Shown one piece after another: positions 1 through 8,108 of a stretch of DNA of 32,974 nucleotides (position 1 is the stretch's first letter; every line of letters starts with the position of its first letter). The position numbers and the translations under genes were made by a program. Source of the stretch: Candidatus Colinaster scatohippi. GTDB lineage: Bacteria > Bacillota > Clostridia > Lachnospirales > Lachnospiraceae. Under the pieces are notes generated by a model, which did not search any database, was not told where the DNA came from, and worked only from the letters and a program-made list of their open reading frames with translations. The stretch lies in NCBI GenBank assembly GCA_018064805.1, contig JAGHUN010000078.1:1-32974 (forward strand), written 5' to 3'.

Positions 1-55
1 GCGTCAGAGCAAATGCCGCAACCAATTTTACAACTTAATAGAGAGGAGGTGCAAC

Positions 56-517
56 ATGGCAAAAAAAGACTATGAAGCACGTACAGAAGCTCTTCTGGAA
101 CCTATTGTGGCGGAATATGGCGTACGCGTCTATGATGTGGAATATGTGAAAGAAGGAAGCGACTGGTATCTGAGAGCTTATATTGATAAGGATGAGGGCG
201 TGACAATCGACGATTGTGAGAACGTCAGCAGAGCACTCAATGTTAAGCTTGATGAAGAGGACTACATCGAGGATGCGTATATTCTGGAAGTAAGTAGTCC
301 GGGACTTGGGAGGAAACTGACCAAGGAGAGACATTTTAGACAGAGTATGGGACTTGAGATTGAACTTAAGACCTATAAGCCTGTGGATAAGAAAAAAGAA
401 TTTGTAGGAATTCTTAGTGATTATGATAATGGAGCAGTTACCATTTTAGAGGATGGTAAGCCGCGAACTTTTTCTAAGGACGAAATTGCAAATGTCAGAC
501 TGACATTTGATTTCTAA
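56..517 (+). CDS. rimP: Ribosome maturation factor RimP
   Basis: RimP helps assemble the 30S ribosomal subunit in the cytoplasm. The 153-residue product has the usual family length and two-part build: an N-terminal alpha/beta domain (about residues 1-80) with the family signature around VSSPGLGRKL (about 80-89), then a small SH3-like C-terminal domain ending in the typical NVRLTFDF. An excellent Shine-Dalgarno (AGGAGGT, 43-49) sits 6 bases before the ATG and fixes the start. It is the first complete gene of the nusA-infB operon, where it sits in most Firmicutes. Its promoter must lie left of the window. Identification is by family recognition and synteny. Confidence 0.97.
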   Translation: MAKKDYEARTEALLEPIVAEYGVRVYDVEYVKEGSDWYLRAYIDKDEGVTIDDCENVSRALNVKLDEEDYIEDAYILEVSSPGLGRKLTKERHFRQSMGLEIELKTYKPVDKKKEFVGILSDYDNGAVTILEDGKPRTFSKDEIANVRLTFDF

Positions 518-609
518 ACTCTGAATTATTAGAGAATATATTAAATTGTAACTATTGATAAGAAGTAAGACTTCGGATTTTAAGAAAAGAGAGGAATAAG
601 AAAAAAGAG

Positions 610-1749
610 ATGAATAAAGAGTTAGTTGAAGCATTAAGTATACTTGAGAGTGAAAAGGAAATCAGTAAAGAAACTCTGTTCACAGCAATTGAGGATTCGT
701 TACTTATTGCCTGCAAGAACCATTTTGGCAAGGCTGATAATGTTAAGGTTGAGATTGACAGAGAAACAGGTGATTTCTTCGTATATGCAGAGAAGACTGT
801 TGTTGAGAAGCAGGATGATGTAGAGGATGACCTTGAGCAGATTACTCTTGAGGATGCTAAGAAGATTGCTAAGAAGGCTGAAGTCGGTGATATTGTTAAG
901 GTTGAGATTAAGTCTAAGGAATTTGGACGTATTGCTATTCAAATTGCAAAGAATGTAATTTTACAGAAGATTCGTGAAGAAGAGAGAAGTGTTATTTATA
1001 ACCAGTTCAATGAGAAAGAGAAGCAGGTTGTAACAGGTATTGTTCAGAGATATGTAGGTAAGAATATTTCAATCAATCTTGGTAAGGCAGACGCACTTCT
1101 TAATGAGACAGAGCAGGTTAAGGGTGAGAACTTCAAACCAACAGAGAGAATTAAGGTATATATTGTTGAAGTTAAGAATACTAACAAGGGACCAAGAATC
1201 TTAGTTAGCCGTACACATCCTGAACTTGTAAAGAAGCTGTTTGAGGCTGAGGTTGCTGAACTTCAGGACGGAACTGTAGAGATAAGAAGCATTGCCCGTG
1301 AGGCAGGAAGCCGTACAAAGATGGCTGTATGGAGTAATAATCCAAATGTAGATCCTGTTGGTGCATGCGTAGGTATGAATGGTGCAAGAGTTAATTCTAT
1401 CGTAGATGAACTTCGTGGAGAGAAGATTGATATCGTTTGCTGGGATGAGAACCCTGGTAATCTTATTCAGAATGCCCTTTCACCTGCAAAGATTGTTGCA
1501 GTATTCGCTGATCCTGATGAGAAGACAGCTAAGGTAGTTGTACCTGATTATCAGCTTTCACTTGCAATTGGTAAGGAAGGACAGAATGCAAGACTTGCAG
1601 CAAGACTTACAGGCTATAAGATTGATATTAAGAGCGAGACTCAGGCTAAGGATGCTCCGGGCTTCAGATATGAAGACTACATGGATGAGTATGATGAAGA
1701 TGAGTATGAATATGATGAAGAGTACGTAGAGGAAGGTTCAGAAGAATAA
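610..1749 (+). CDS. nusA: Transcription termination/antitermination factor NusA
   Basis: NusA binds RNA polymerase and nascent RNA and modulates pausing, termination and antitermination. The 379-residue protein shows the normal order: N-terminal RNAP-binding domain (1-130), S1 domain (about 135-200), KH1 (about 230-290) and KH2 (about 305-345, with AIGKEGQNARLAARLTGYKI). The length fits the Gram-positive form without the E. coli acidic repeats, but the last 25 residues form a very acidic, Tyr-rich tail (DEYDEDEYEYDEEY). The purine-rich stretch before the ATG (AGAGG at 589-593, then AAAAAGAG) is a weak ribosome site with long spacing. The 92 bases after rimP contain no gene. It is co-directional with rimP and ylxR. 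Confidence 0.98.
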   Translation: MNKELVEALSILESEKEISKETLFTAIEDSLLIACKNHFGKADNVKVEIDRETGDFFVYAEKTVVEKQDDVEDDLEQITLEDAKKIAKKAEVGDIVKVEIKSKEFGRIAIQIAKNVILQKIREEERSVIYNQFNEKEKQVVTGIVQRYVGKNISINLGKADALLNETEQVKGENFKPTERIKVYIVEVKNTNKGPRILVSRTHPELVKKLFEAEVAELQDGTVEIRSIAREAGSRTKMAVWSNNPNVDPVGACVGMNGARVNSIVDELRGEKIDIVCWDENPGNLIQNALSPAKIVAVFADPDEKTAKVVVPDYQLSLAIGKEGQNARLAARLTGYKIDIKSETQAKDAPGFRYEDYMDEYDEDEYEYDEEYVEEGSEE

Positions 1750-1806
1750 GCCGGAATCATGTACCTGTTCTGAATAGCAGAGCTTAATGTGGCGGAGTCG
1801 TGTTTT

Positions 1807-2076
1807 ATGGAAAAAAGAAAGCCGGAAAGGCAATGCACAGGGTGCGGCAAAAAAGGTGGAAAAGAAAATTTCATACGAATAGTTAAGACATCAGATGGGA
1901 TGATTTCGCTTGATATATCCGGAAAGGCTTCCGGCCGAGGTGCATATGTATGTTGTGATGTGGCATGCATTGATAAAATGTGCAAAGGAAGAAGACTCGA
2001 CAGATCATTCAGAACGCATGTAGATGAAGCAATTTATAGAAGTATTTTAGAGGAGTTTAACAAACTTGAAAAATGA
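1807..2076 (+). CDS. ylxR: YlxR family RNA-binding protein (RnpM)
   Basis: Small nucleic-acid-binding protein of the YlxR (DUF448) family, nearly always next to nusA; the B. subtilis member was renamed RnpM after it was shown to bind the RNase P RNA. The 89-residue product starts MEKRKPERQCTGCGKKG, the family N-terminus with a CxxC pair (C10, C13), and carries the FIRIVK and GRGAYVC motifs. An upstream in-frame GTG at 1789 would add six residues. I prefer ATG 1807, because GGCGGAG (1791-1797) is correctly spaced before it and homologues start here. The 3' end overlaps ylxQ by 11 bases, suggesting translational coupling. Confidence 0.93.
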   Translation: MEKRKPERQCTGCGKKGGKENFIRIVKTSDGMISLDISGKASGRGAYVCCDVACIDKMCKGRRLDRSFRTHVDEAIYRSILEEFNKLEK

Positions 2077-2371
2077 CAGAGTATTGTCCTTGATAGGACT
2101 GGCTGAACGGTCACGAAATGTTGTGAGTGGCGAGTTCAGTTCTGATAAGGCAATAAAAGAACATAAGGCAGAGCTTGTAATTGTCGGATGTGATGCATCG
2201 GATAATACCAAGAAGGCATTTAGGAATTCCTGTGAATATTACAGAGTGCCGTATTATGAATATTCAACTAAGGAAGAGCTTGGCCATGGGATGGGTAAAG
2301 AACTCAGAGCGGTATTAGCGATTACGGATAGCGGTTTCGCAAAGTCAATTATTAAGTTGTTGAACGAATAG
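2066..2371 (+). CDS. ylxQ: L7Ae/L30e-family RNA-binding protein YlxQ
   Basis: Ribosomal-protein-like member of the L7Ae/L30e/Gadd45 fold, whose relatives bind kink-turn RNA. The 101-residue product starts with the typical LIGLAERSRNVVSGE and has the LVIVGCDASDNTKK strand-turn of the fold. Its start is TTG at 2066, inside the end of ylxR, preceded by AGGAG at 2051-2055 with a 10-base spacing; no ATG is available near the conserved N-terminus. The position between ylxR and infB is the standard one in Firmicutes. The precise target in this organism is unknown. Confidence 0.93.
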   Translation: MKNDRVLSLIGLAERSRNVVSGEFSSDKAIKEHKAELVIVGCDASDNTKKAFRNSCEYYRVPYYEYSTKEELGHGMGKELRAVLAITDSGFAKSIIKLLNE

Positions 2372-2386
2372 ATTGGAGATTTTTAG

Positions 2387-5173
2387 ATGGCAAAAATGAA
2401 AGTGCATGAGCTCGCAAAAGAGCTTGGAATACAGAGCAAGGAAGTTATTGCATTTCTTCAGGAAAAAGGTGTAGAGGTTAAGGCAGCTGCATCCGGTGTT
2501 GAGGAAGAAGCAATTACTCTTGTGAGAAAACAGTTTGGAAAGGCAGAAGAACCTAAAAAGGAAGCATCCAAGGCTGAAGTAAAGGAAGAGCCTAAGAAGG
2601 AAGCACCTAAGGCTGAGGCAACTGCAAAGGAAGCAGCTAAGAGACCGGAAGGTGAAATGCCTAAGAAAAAGAAGAAGAGCAACATAATTATTGTCGGTGC
2701 TAAAATGCCGGGTAACCAGCGTCCGCAGATGAACAGACCTGCAGGACAGAATGATGCAAAAAAGTCGGCACAGCCACAACCGCCAAGACCGCTTGCTGAA
2801 GATGAAGTATATATTCCGCAGACAGGAAAAATAGTTAAGAAGATTAAGCCACAGCCACAGGAACCTGAGGTAACAGAGACACCTGTAGTAGAGGCAACTG
2901 AAGAAGTTAAGATTCAGGCAGCCGAGAAGAATGAAAAGGTGGCTGCACCACAGAATAGAGATGGCAGAGAAAACAGAGATAACAGAGGCAACAGAGACAA
3001 TAGAGACAACAGAGACAACAAAAACCGTGGACAAGGCGCCCAGGGAGACCGCAGGGATAATAGAAACTTTGGCAATGGAGATCGCCAGGGTCAGAACAAT
3101 AACAGGAATGGTTTCCAGGGTAACGGAGATCGCCAGTTTAATAACAAAAATAACGGTGGTAACGAACGCGGTCAGAGAAGAGATGACAGACAGAACGATA
3201 GATTCAGAGATAACAGGCCTGGGCAGGCAGGTGGCAGAGCGTTTGCAGCACCTGATATCCCAACTTCAAAGAACAGTCAGGCAGACCAGAGAAGACAGAA
3301 TCAGGCCAAGGATAACAAGCGTTCAAAGAAGGATGCAATCTACGAAGATGGCGAAATCAAAAACAAGAATAAGGCAGGACGCTTCATTAAGCCTGAGAAG
3401 AAGGAAGAGCCTGTAGAAGAAATTAAAGTAATTACAATTCCTGAGGTACTTACCATTAAGGAACTTGCTGATAAGATGAAAATGCAGCCTTCTGCAATTA
3501 TTAAGAAGCTTTTTATGCAGGGTAAGATGGTTACTGTTAATCAGGAAGTTACTTATGAAGAAGCTGAGAATATAGCAATTGAGTTCGATATAATGTGCGA
3601 ACAGGAAGTTAAGGTTGATGTTATTGAAGAACTTCTTAGGGAAGATGATGAGGCTGAAGAGAATCTTGTAGAACGTGCTCCGGTTATCTGTGTTATGGGA
3701 CACGTTGATCATGGTAAGACATCGCTTCTCGATGCTATTCGTAAGACAAATGTTACAGACCGCGAGGCCGGTGGTATCACACAGCATATCGGTGCTTATA
3801 CAGTTCAGGCTCAGGGACGTAAGATTACATTCCTTGATACACCGGGACATGAAGCCTTCACTGCTATGCGTATGCGTGGTGCCAATTCAACAGATATTGC
3901 TATTTTAGTTGTAGCAGCTGATGATGGTGTTATGCCACAGACAGTTGAAGCAATTAACCATGCAAAGGCAGCAGGAATTGAAATAATTGTTGCTGTTAAT
4001 AAGATTGATAAACCAAGTGCTAATATTGATAAGGTTAAGCAGGAACTCGCTGAGTACGAACTTATTCCTGAAGACTGGGGCGGAAGTACAGTGTTTGTGC
4101 CTGTTTCAGCTAAGAGTGGTGAAGGTATTTCAGACCTTCTTGATATGGTACTTCTTACAGCAGATGTGCTTGAACTTAAGGCTAATCCAAAGCGTAAAGC
4201 GAGAGGTCTTGTAATTGAGGCTGAGCTTGATAAGGGAAGAGGTCCTGTTGCTACAATCCTTGTTCAGAAAGGTACACTTAAGGTTGGTGATTTCGTATCA
4301 GCAGGAGCAAGCTCCGGTAAGGTAAGAGCAATGATAGATGATAAGGGAAGAAGAGTTAAGGAAGCCGGCCCTTCTATTCCTGTTGAGATTCTTGGACTTA
4401 ATGATGTACCGAATGCCGGTGAGGTATTCATTGCACATGAGAATGACAAGACTGCTAAGCAGTTTGCAGAGACATTCATTGCTCAGAATAAGGCTAAGAA
4501 ACTTGAAGAGACTAAGTCTAAGATGAGTCTTGATGATGTATTTGCACAGATTCAGGAGGGTAATCTTAAGGAACTTAATCTTATTGTAAAGGCGGATGTT
4601 CAGGGTTCAGTAGAAGCCGTTAAGCAGAGTCTTACCAAGCTGTCTAATGAAGAGGTTGTTGTTAAGTGTATTCATGGTGGCGTTGGTGCAATTAATGAAT
4701 CGGATGTAACTCTTGCGTCAGCATCTAATGCAATTATCATCGGATTTAATGTACGTATTGATGCAACTGCTAAGGATACAGCTGAGCGTGAAGGTGTAGA
4801 AGTTAAGTTATATAAGGTTATCTACCAGGCGATTGACGATGTGGAAGCTGCTATGAAGGGTATGCTTGATCCTGTATTTGAGGAAAAGATTATCGGTCAT
4901 GCGGAAGTTAGACAGATCTTCAAGGCTTCAGCTGTTGGTAATATTGCCGGTTCGTATGTTATGGACGGTATGTTCCAGAGAGGTTGTAAGGTTAGAATTA
5001 CAAGAGCCGGAGATCAGATATTTGAAGGTGATCTTGCTTCACTTAAGAGATTCAAGGATGACGTTAAGGAAGTTAAGGCAGGATACGAATGTGGTCTTGT
5101 TTTCGATGGCTTTGATCAGATGCAGGAGCTTGATATCGTAGAAGCATATATTATGGTTGAGGTACCAAGGTAA
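2387..5173 (+). CDS. infB: Translation initiation factor IF-2
   Basis: GTPase that places initiator tRNA on the 30S subunit and promotes subunit joining. The 928-residue protein has an N-terminal IF2-N subdomain (1-55), a long disordered linker (about 60-350), a second IF2-N-like helical segment (about 350-420), then the GTPase core with G1 GHVDHGKT (438-445), G3 DTPGH (484-488) and G4 NKID (538-541), followed by the beta-barrel, IF3-binding-like and C-terminal tRNA-binding domains. The linker is unusual: a Lys/Glu/Ala part (about 55-105) and an Asn/Arg/Asp/Gly part (about 185-300) partly built of DNA-level repeats. GGAG (2375-2378) precedes the ATG. Codon use is that of a highly expressed gene. 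Confidence 0.99.
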   Translation: MAKMKVHELAKELGIQSKEVIAFLQEKGVEVKAAASGVEEEAITLVRKQFGKAEEPKKEASKAEVKEEPKKEAPKAEATAKEAAKRPEGEMPKKKKKSNIIIVGAKMPGNQRPQMNRPAGQNDAKKSAQPQPPRPLAEDEVYIPQTGKIVKKIKPQPQEPEVTETPVVEATEEVKIQAAEKNEKVAAPQNRDGRENRDNRGNRDNRDNRDNKNRGQGAQGDRRDNRNFGNGDRQGQNNNRNGFQGNGDRQFNNKNNGGNERGQRRDDRQNDRFRDNRPGQAGGRAFAAPDIPTSKNSQADQRRQNQAKDNKRSKKDAIYEDGEIKNKNKAGRFIKPEKKEEPVEEIKVITIPEVLTIKELADKMKMQPSAIIKKLFMQGKMVTVNQEVTYEEAENIAIEFDIMCEQEVKVDVIEELLREDDEAEENLVERAPVICVMGHVDHGKTSLLDAIRKTNVTDREAGGITQHIGAYTVQAQGRKITFLDTPGHEAFTAMRMRGANSTDIAILVVAADDGVMPQTVEAINHAKAAGIEIIVAVNKIDKPSANIDKVKQELAEYELIPEDWGGSTVFVPVSAKSGEGISDLLDMVLLTADVLELKANPKRKARGLVIEAELDKGRGPVATILVQKGTLKVGDFVSAGASSGKVRAMIDDKGRRVKEAGPSIPVEILGLNDVPNAGEVFIAHENDKTAKQFAETFIAQNKAKKLEETKSKMSLDDVFAQIQEGNLKELNLIVKADVQGSVEAVKQSLTKLSNEEVVVKCIHGGVGAINESDVTLASASNAIIIGFNVRIDATAKDTAEREGVEVKLYKVIYQAIDDVEAAMKGMLDPVFEEKIIGHAEVRQIFKASAVGNIAGSYVMDGMFQRGCKVRITRAGDQIFEGDLASLKRFKDDVKEVKAGYECGLVFDGFDQMQELDIVEAYIMVEVPR
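2972..3025 (+). repeat. 9-bp tandem repeat inside infB
   Basis: Six adjacent 9-base units close to AACAGAGAC, each encoding Asn-Arg-Asp or a variant (Asn-Arg-Gly, Asn-Lys-Asn). They lie in the disordered linker of IF2 and stay in frame, so copy-number change would lengthen or shorten the linker without breaking the gene. Confidence 0.85.
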
Positions 5174-5238
5174 TAACAGGTAACTGTAATAATTAATACC
5201 TTCTATGATAGGAAAGAACAGTATAGAGATATAAGATT

Positions 5239-5622
5239 ATGCGTAAAAATAGTGTAAAAAATACAATAGTAAACGGCGAGGTGCTTAAAGCTCTCGCCGA
5301 GATAATAAGAAGTGAGATTAAGGATCCACGCGTTCCACAGTTCACGTCAGTTGTAGCTGTGGATGTGACACCGGACCTTAAGAATTGTGAGGCTTATATC
5401 AGCGTGTTAGGTGACGATGAGGTAGCAGCGGGTGCGCTCAAGGGACTTAACAGTGCTGCAGGTTATATTCGTAACTGTTTAGCTAAGAAGCTTAATATGC
5501 GTCATACACCGGAGATTCGTTTTCATATAGATCAGTCGATTGCATATGGTGTAAATATGTCGCATATGATTGATGAAGTAATAAGTGCAGACGAAAGAAA
5601 GCACGTTGACAATCAGAACTAG
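5239..5622 (+). CDS. rbfA: Ribosome-binding factor A
   Basis: RbfA is a single-KH-fold protein that binds the 30S subunit late in assembly and helps 16S rRNA 5' maturation. The 127-residue product has the family's N-terminus (RKNSVKNTIVNGEVLKALAE), the DPRVP loop, a SVVAVDVTPDLKNCEAYISV strand and the KKLNMRHTPEIRFHIDQS motif. Length matches the family (about 115-130). It follows infB after 65 bases with only a weak ribosome site, and precedes nrnA by a few bases. It works with RimP and IF2 in the same process, which explains the operon. Confidence 0.97.
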   Translation: MRKNSVKNTIVNGEVLKALAEIIRSEIKDPRVPQFTSVVAVDVTPDLKNCEAYISVLGDDEVAAGALKGLNSAAGYIRNCLAKKLNMRHTPEIRFHIDQSIAYGVNMSHMIDEVISADERKHVDNQN

Positions 5623-5663
5623 TTATTGTGCATATTGGCAAACAGGAACAAAGAAGTTGTAAT

Positions 5664-6611
5664 ATGGAAAAGATTTTAGAAGAAGTTGAAGGTGCAAAAA
5701 GTATCGGAATAAGTGGTCATACCAAGCCTGACGGGGACTGTGTGGGTGCCTGTATGGCTATGTATATGTATCTTAGGAAAGTTATGCCTGAGGATACAGT
5801 GATTGATGTAATTCTTGAGAAACCTGCGGATATTTTTAATTGCATAAAGGATATTGAAGTCATAAGGGAATATCCGCGAAGACAGGCATATGATGTGTTC
5901 ATTGCGCTTGATACAACTCCGGACAGAATGGGTAGTGCAAATGTGGGATATGAAAAGGCTCACAAGACAATTAATGTAGATCACCATCTTAGTAATCCGG
6001 GCGGTTCGGATGTGGATTATATCTATCCAAATGCAAGCTCAGCAAGTGAGCTGGTATTTGATGTTATTGAAGAAGCAGATATAGATGTGGATATTGCAAT
6101 GGCAATCTATATTGGAATAATCCATGATACAGGTGTAATGCAGTATTCCAATACATCACCTAAGACGCTTAATACTGTGGCAAAGCTTATTCCATATGGT
6201 TTTGATTTTACGACACTAATTGATGCAACTTTTTATCAGAAAACAGCTGTGCAGAATAGACTTCTTGGACGAGTTCTTTTGGATAGTAAACTGTATGAAG
6301 AGGGCAGAATTGTTGTTGGTGGTGTAAGCATGGAGCTTTTTAAGGAGTTTGGTGCTGATACTAATGATACAAGCGGCATCGTAAATCAGCTTAGATATAC
6401 CAGGAATTGTGAGGTTGCAGTTTTCTTATATGAAAAAGAACCCAATACCTGGAAAGCCAGTCTGCGTGCCAATACAGATGTTAATCTTGCATTAGTTGCG
6501 GAAACCTTCGGAGGAGGCGGACATGCAAAGGCTTCAGGCTGTATTCTGGAGGGAACCTTTGATGAGGTTTCGGGCAGAATCACATCGGAAATAGCAAAGA
6601 ACATTGGTTAA
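5664..6611 (+). CDS. nrnA: Bifunctional oligoribonuclease/PAP phosphatase NrnA (DHH-DHHA1)
   Basis: DHH-family phosphoesterase that degrades 2-5 nt RNAs and, in B. subtilis NrnA, also dephosphorylates pAp. The N-terminal DHH domain has H19 and D23/D25 in SGHTKPDGDCVGA, D83 in ALDTTPDRMG and D106-H107-H108 in NVDHHLSN. The C-terminal DHHA1 domain has the substrate loop FGGGGHAKASG. With ATG 5664 the protein is 315 residues, close to B. subtilis NrnA. An in-frame GTG at 5628 would add 12 residues that do not resemble the family and has no ribosome site. Between rbfA and truB is its usual place in Clostridia. Confidence 0.94.
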   Translation: MEKILEEVEGAKSIGISGHTKPDGDCVGACMAMYMYLRKVMPEDTVIDVILEKPADIFNCIKDIEVIREYPRRQAYDVFIALDTTPDRMGSANVGYEKAHKTINVDHHLSNPGGSDVDYIYPNASSASELVFDVIEEADIDVDIAMAIYIGIIHDTGVMQYSNTSPKTLNTVAKLIPYGFDFTTLIDATFYQKTAVQNRLLGRVLLDSKLYEEGRIVVGGVSMELFKEFGADTNDTSGIVNQLRYTRNCEVAVFLYEKEPNTWKASLRANTDVNLALVAETFGGGGHAKASGCILEGTFDEVSGRITSEIAKNIG

Positions 6612-6619
6612 ATGGATTA

Positions 6620-7531
6620 ATGAATAATAATATTAATGGAATAATTAATGTCTACAAGGAAGCAGGCTATACATCCTTCGATGTTGTGGCTAAGATGAGA
6701 GGGATAGCTGGTCAGAGGAAGATTGGACACACCGGTACGCTGGATCCGGATGCAACGGGTGTGCTGCCGATTGTACTCGGTAATGCAACCAAGCTTGTAG
6801 ATATGCTTACAGAAAAAAATAAGGAGTATGTTGCGGAATTTGTTCTCGGAAAGGTTACCGATACTCAGGACATATCCGGAGAGGTATTAAGAGAGTGTGA
6901 GGTTAACTGTGAAAAAACAGAGGTAGAAGCCGCGATAAAATCTTTTGTCGGCGATATCTTGCAGATACCGCCTATGTATTCAGCCATAAAGGTTGACGGA
7001 AAGCGTTTATATGAGCTTGCCAGAGAGGGGAAGGAAGTAGAGAGAAAAGCCAGAGCAATTACGATTCACGAGATTGATATACTTACAATAGATATTCCTA
7101 ACATTAAAATCAGAGTGAATTGTTCTAAGGGAACTTATATCAGAACATTATGCAATGATATAGGTGAAAAGCTTGGGTGTGGAGCCACAATGACATCCCT
7201 TGAAAGAACTGCATCAGGCAGATTTGGAATTAAGGATGCATATAAACTGTCGGAATTGCAGCTACTTAAGGATGAAGGCAGACTTACAGAGGCTGTTTTG
7301 AAGGTCGATAAGGTATTTGAAGACTATGCGGCTGTAAAATTAAGTGGTGAGGCATTGAGACTTGCTAAAAATGGCAATATTCTCACGAGGAAGGAAATGG
7401 TTAATAGTATAGCTGAAGATGGTAACAGAGACTGTCTCAGAGTATATGATGAAAATGGGGATTTTTTTGCTTTGTACAGAGCCTGTGATGGTGGTAAAAG
7501 ATATAAGGCAGATAAGATGTTTCCCACCTAG
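6620..7531 (+). CDS. truB: tRNA pseudouridine(55) synthase TruB
   Basis: TruB isomerises U55 in the T-loop of most tRNAs and acts as a tRNA folding chaperone. The 303-residue product begins NGIINVYKEAGYTSFDVV and has the catalytic motif KIGHTGTLDPDATGVLP, with D42 as the expected nucleophile, the PPMYSAIKVDG segment and the RVNCSKGTYIRTLCNDIG motif. The C-terminal part is a PUA-like domain. The ATG starts 8 bases after the nrnA stop, so the two genes are tightly linked. It is an ordinary family member. Confidence 0.98.
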   Translation: MNNNINGIINVYKEAGYTSFDVVAKMRGIAGQRKIGHTGTLDPDATGVLPIVLGNATKLVDMLTEKNKEYVAEFVLGKVTDTQDISGEVLRECEVNCEKTEVEAAIKSFVGDILQIPPMYSAIKVDGKRLYELAREGKEVERKARAITIHEIDILTIDIPNIKIRVNCSKGTYIRTLCNDIGEKLGCGATMTSLERTASGRFGIKDAYKLSELQLLKDEGRLTEAVLKVDKVFEDYAAVKLSGEALRLAKNGNILTRKEMVNSIAEDGNRDCLRVYDENGDFFALYRACDGGKRYKADKMFPT

Positions 7532-7547
7532 TGAATGAGTTTTTAAG

Positions 7548-8108
7548 ATGAATATTATTAAAGGAACAATGGATTTTCGTATCGAATCTCCAACGGCTAT
7601 CTGTATCGGTAAGTTCGATGGTGTTCATATGGGCCACAAAAAACTTATAGAATGCATTACGGCTCAAAAGGACAAAGCTATGCTTGCTACGGTTTTTACA
7701 ATGAAGCCGTCACCGGAGGAACTGTTTTCGGGGGTGAAAAGTGAGCCACTGTGTACAGATGAAGAAAAAGAAAGCTACCTTGAGGCTTTGGGAGTAGATG
7801 TGATTGTGGAACTCCCGTTAACCTTTGAAACCGCAGCGATGGAACCGGAAAGATTCGTTAAAGATATACTGATTGACAGACTTAATATGAAGTATATTGC
7901 TGCCGGACCGGATTTATCCTTTGGTGACAAGGGGGCAGGTAACTGGGAACTTATGAAAAGTATGTCTGCCAGGTATGGATTTGATTATGAAATCATAGAG
8001 AAAATTAAAGCAGACGGCGAGGAAATCAGTTCCTCAAGAATCAGAAGTGCAATGGCAAATGGCCATGTAGATAAAGCATATAAAATGTTAGGAAGGACAA
8101 AGAGATGA
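7548..8108 (+). CDS. ribF: RibF-type FAD synthetase domain, lacking the riboflavin kinase domain
   Basis: Homologue of the N-terminal half of bifunctional RibF, which adenylylates FMN to FAD. Visible motifs are GKFDGVHMGH (21-30; nucleotide-binding HIGH-like), AGPDLSFGDKGAG and EISSSRIR. The protein is only 186 residues; bacterial RibF is normally about 300-320, with a C-terminal riboflavin kinase domain starting soon after LGRPY. Here the sequence stops at LGRTKR*, exactly at the domain border. The next gene's ATG overlaps the TGA (8105-8108), so no kinase domain follows in any frame. It may be a genuine stand-alone FMN adenylyltransferase or a 3' truncation. Its place after truB matches full-length ribF elsewhere. 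FAD synthetase function is inferred from motifs. Confidence 0.9.
   Translation: MNIIKGTMDFRIESPTAICIGKFDGVHMGHKKLIECITAQKDKAMLATVFTMKPSPEELFSGVKSEPLCTDEEKESYLEALGVDVIVELPLTFETAAMEPERFVKDILIDRLNMKYIAAGPDLSFGDKGAGNWELMKSMSARYGFDYEIIEKIKADGEEISSSRIRSAMANGHVDKAYKMLGRTKR

Noticed and set aside
1-36. Possible 3' end of a gene upstream of rimP (frame ending TAA at 34-36)
   Set aside because: Only 11 codons are visible and they do not match the expected polC C-terminus.
562-574. Small hairpin GAAGT-AAG-ACTTC between rimP and nusA
   Set aside because: Only 5 pairs and a short T-run; a terminator here would cut the operon before nusA, and it can arise by chance.
2345-3034. 229-residue open frame on the minus strand opposite infB
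   Set aside because: Low-complexity product mirrored from the repetitive infB linker; no ribosome site and no family resemblance.
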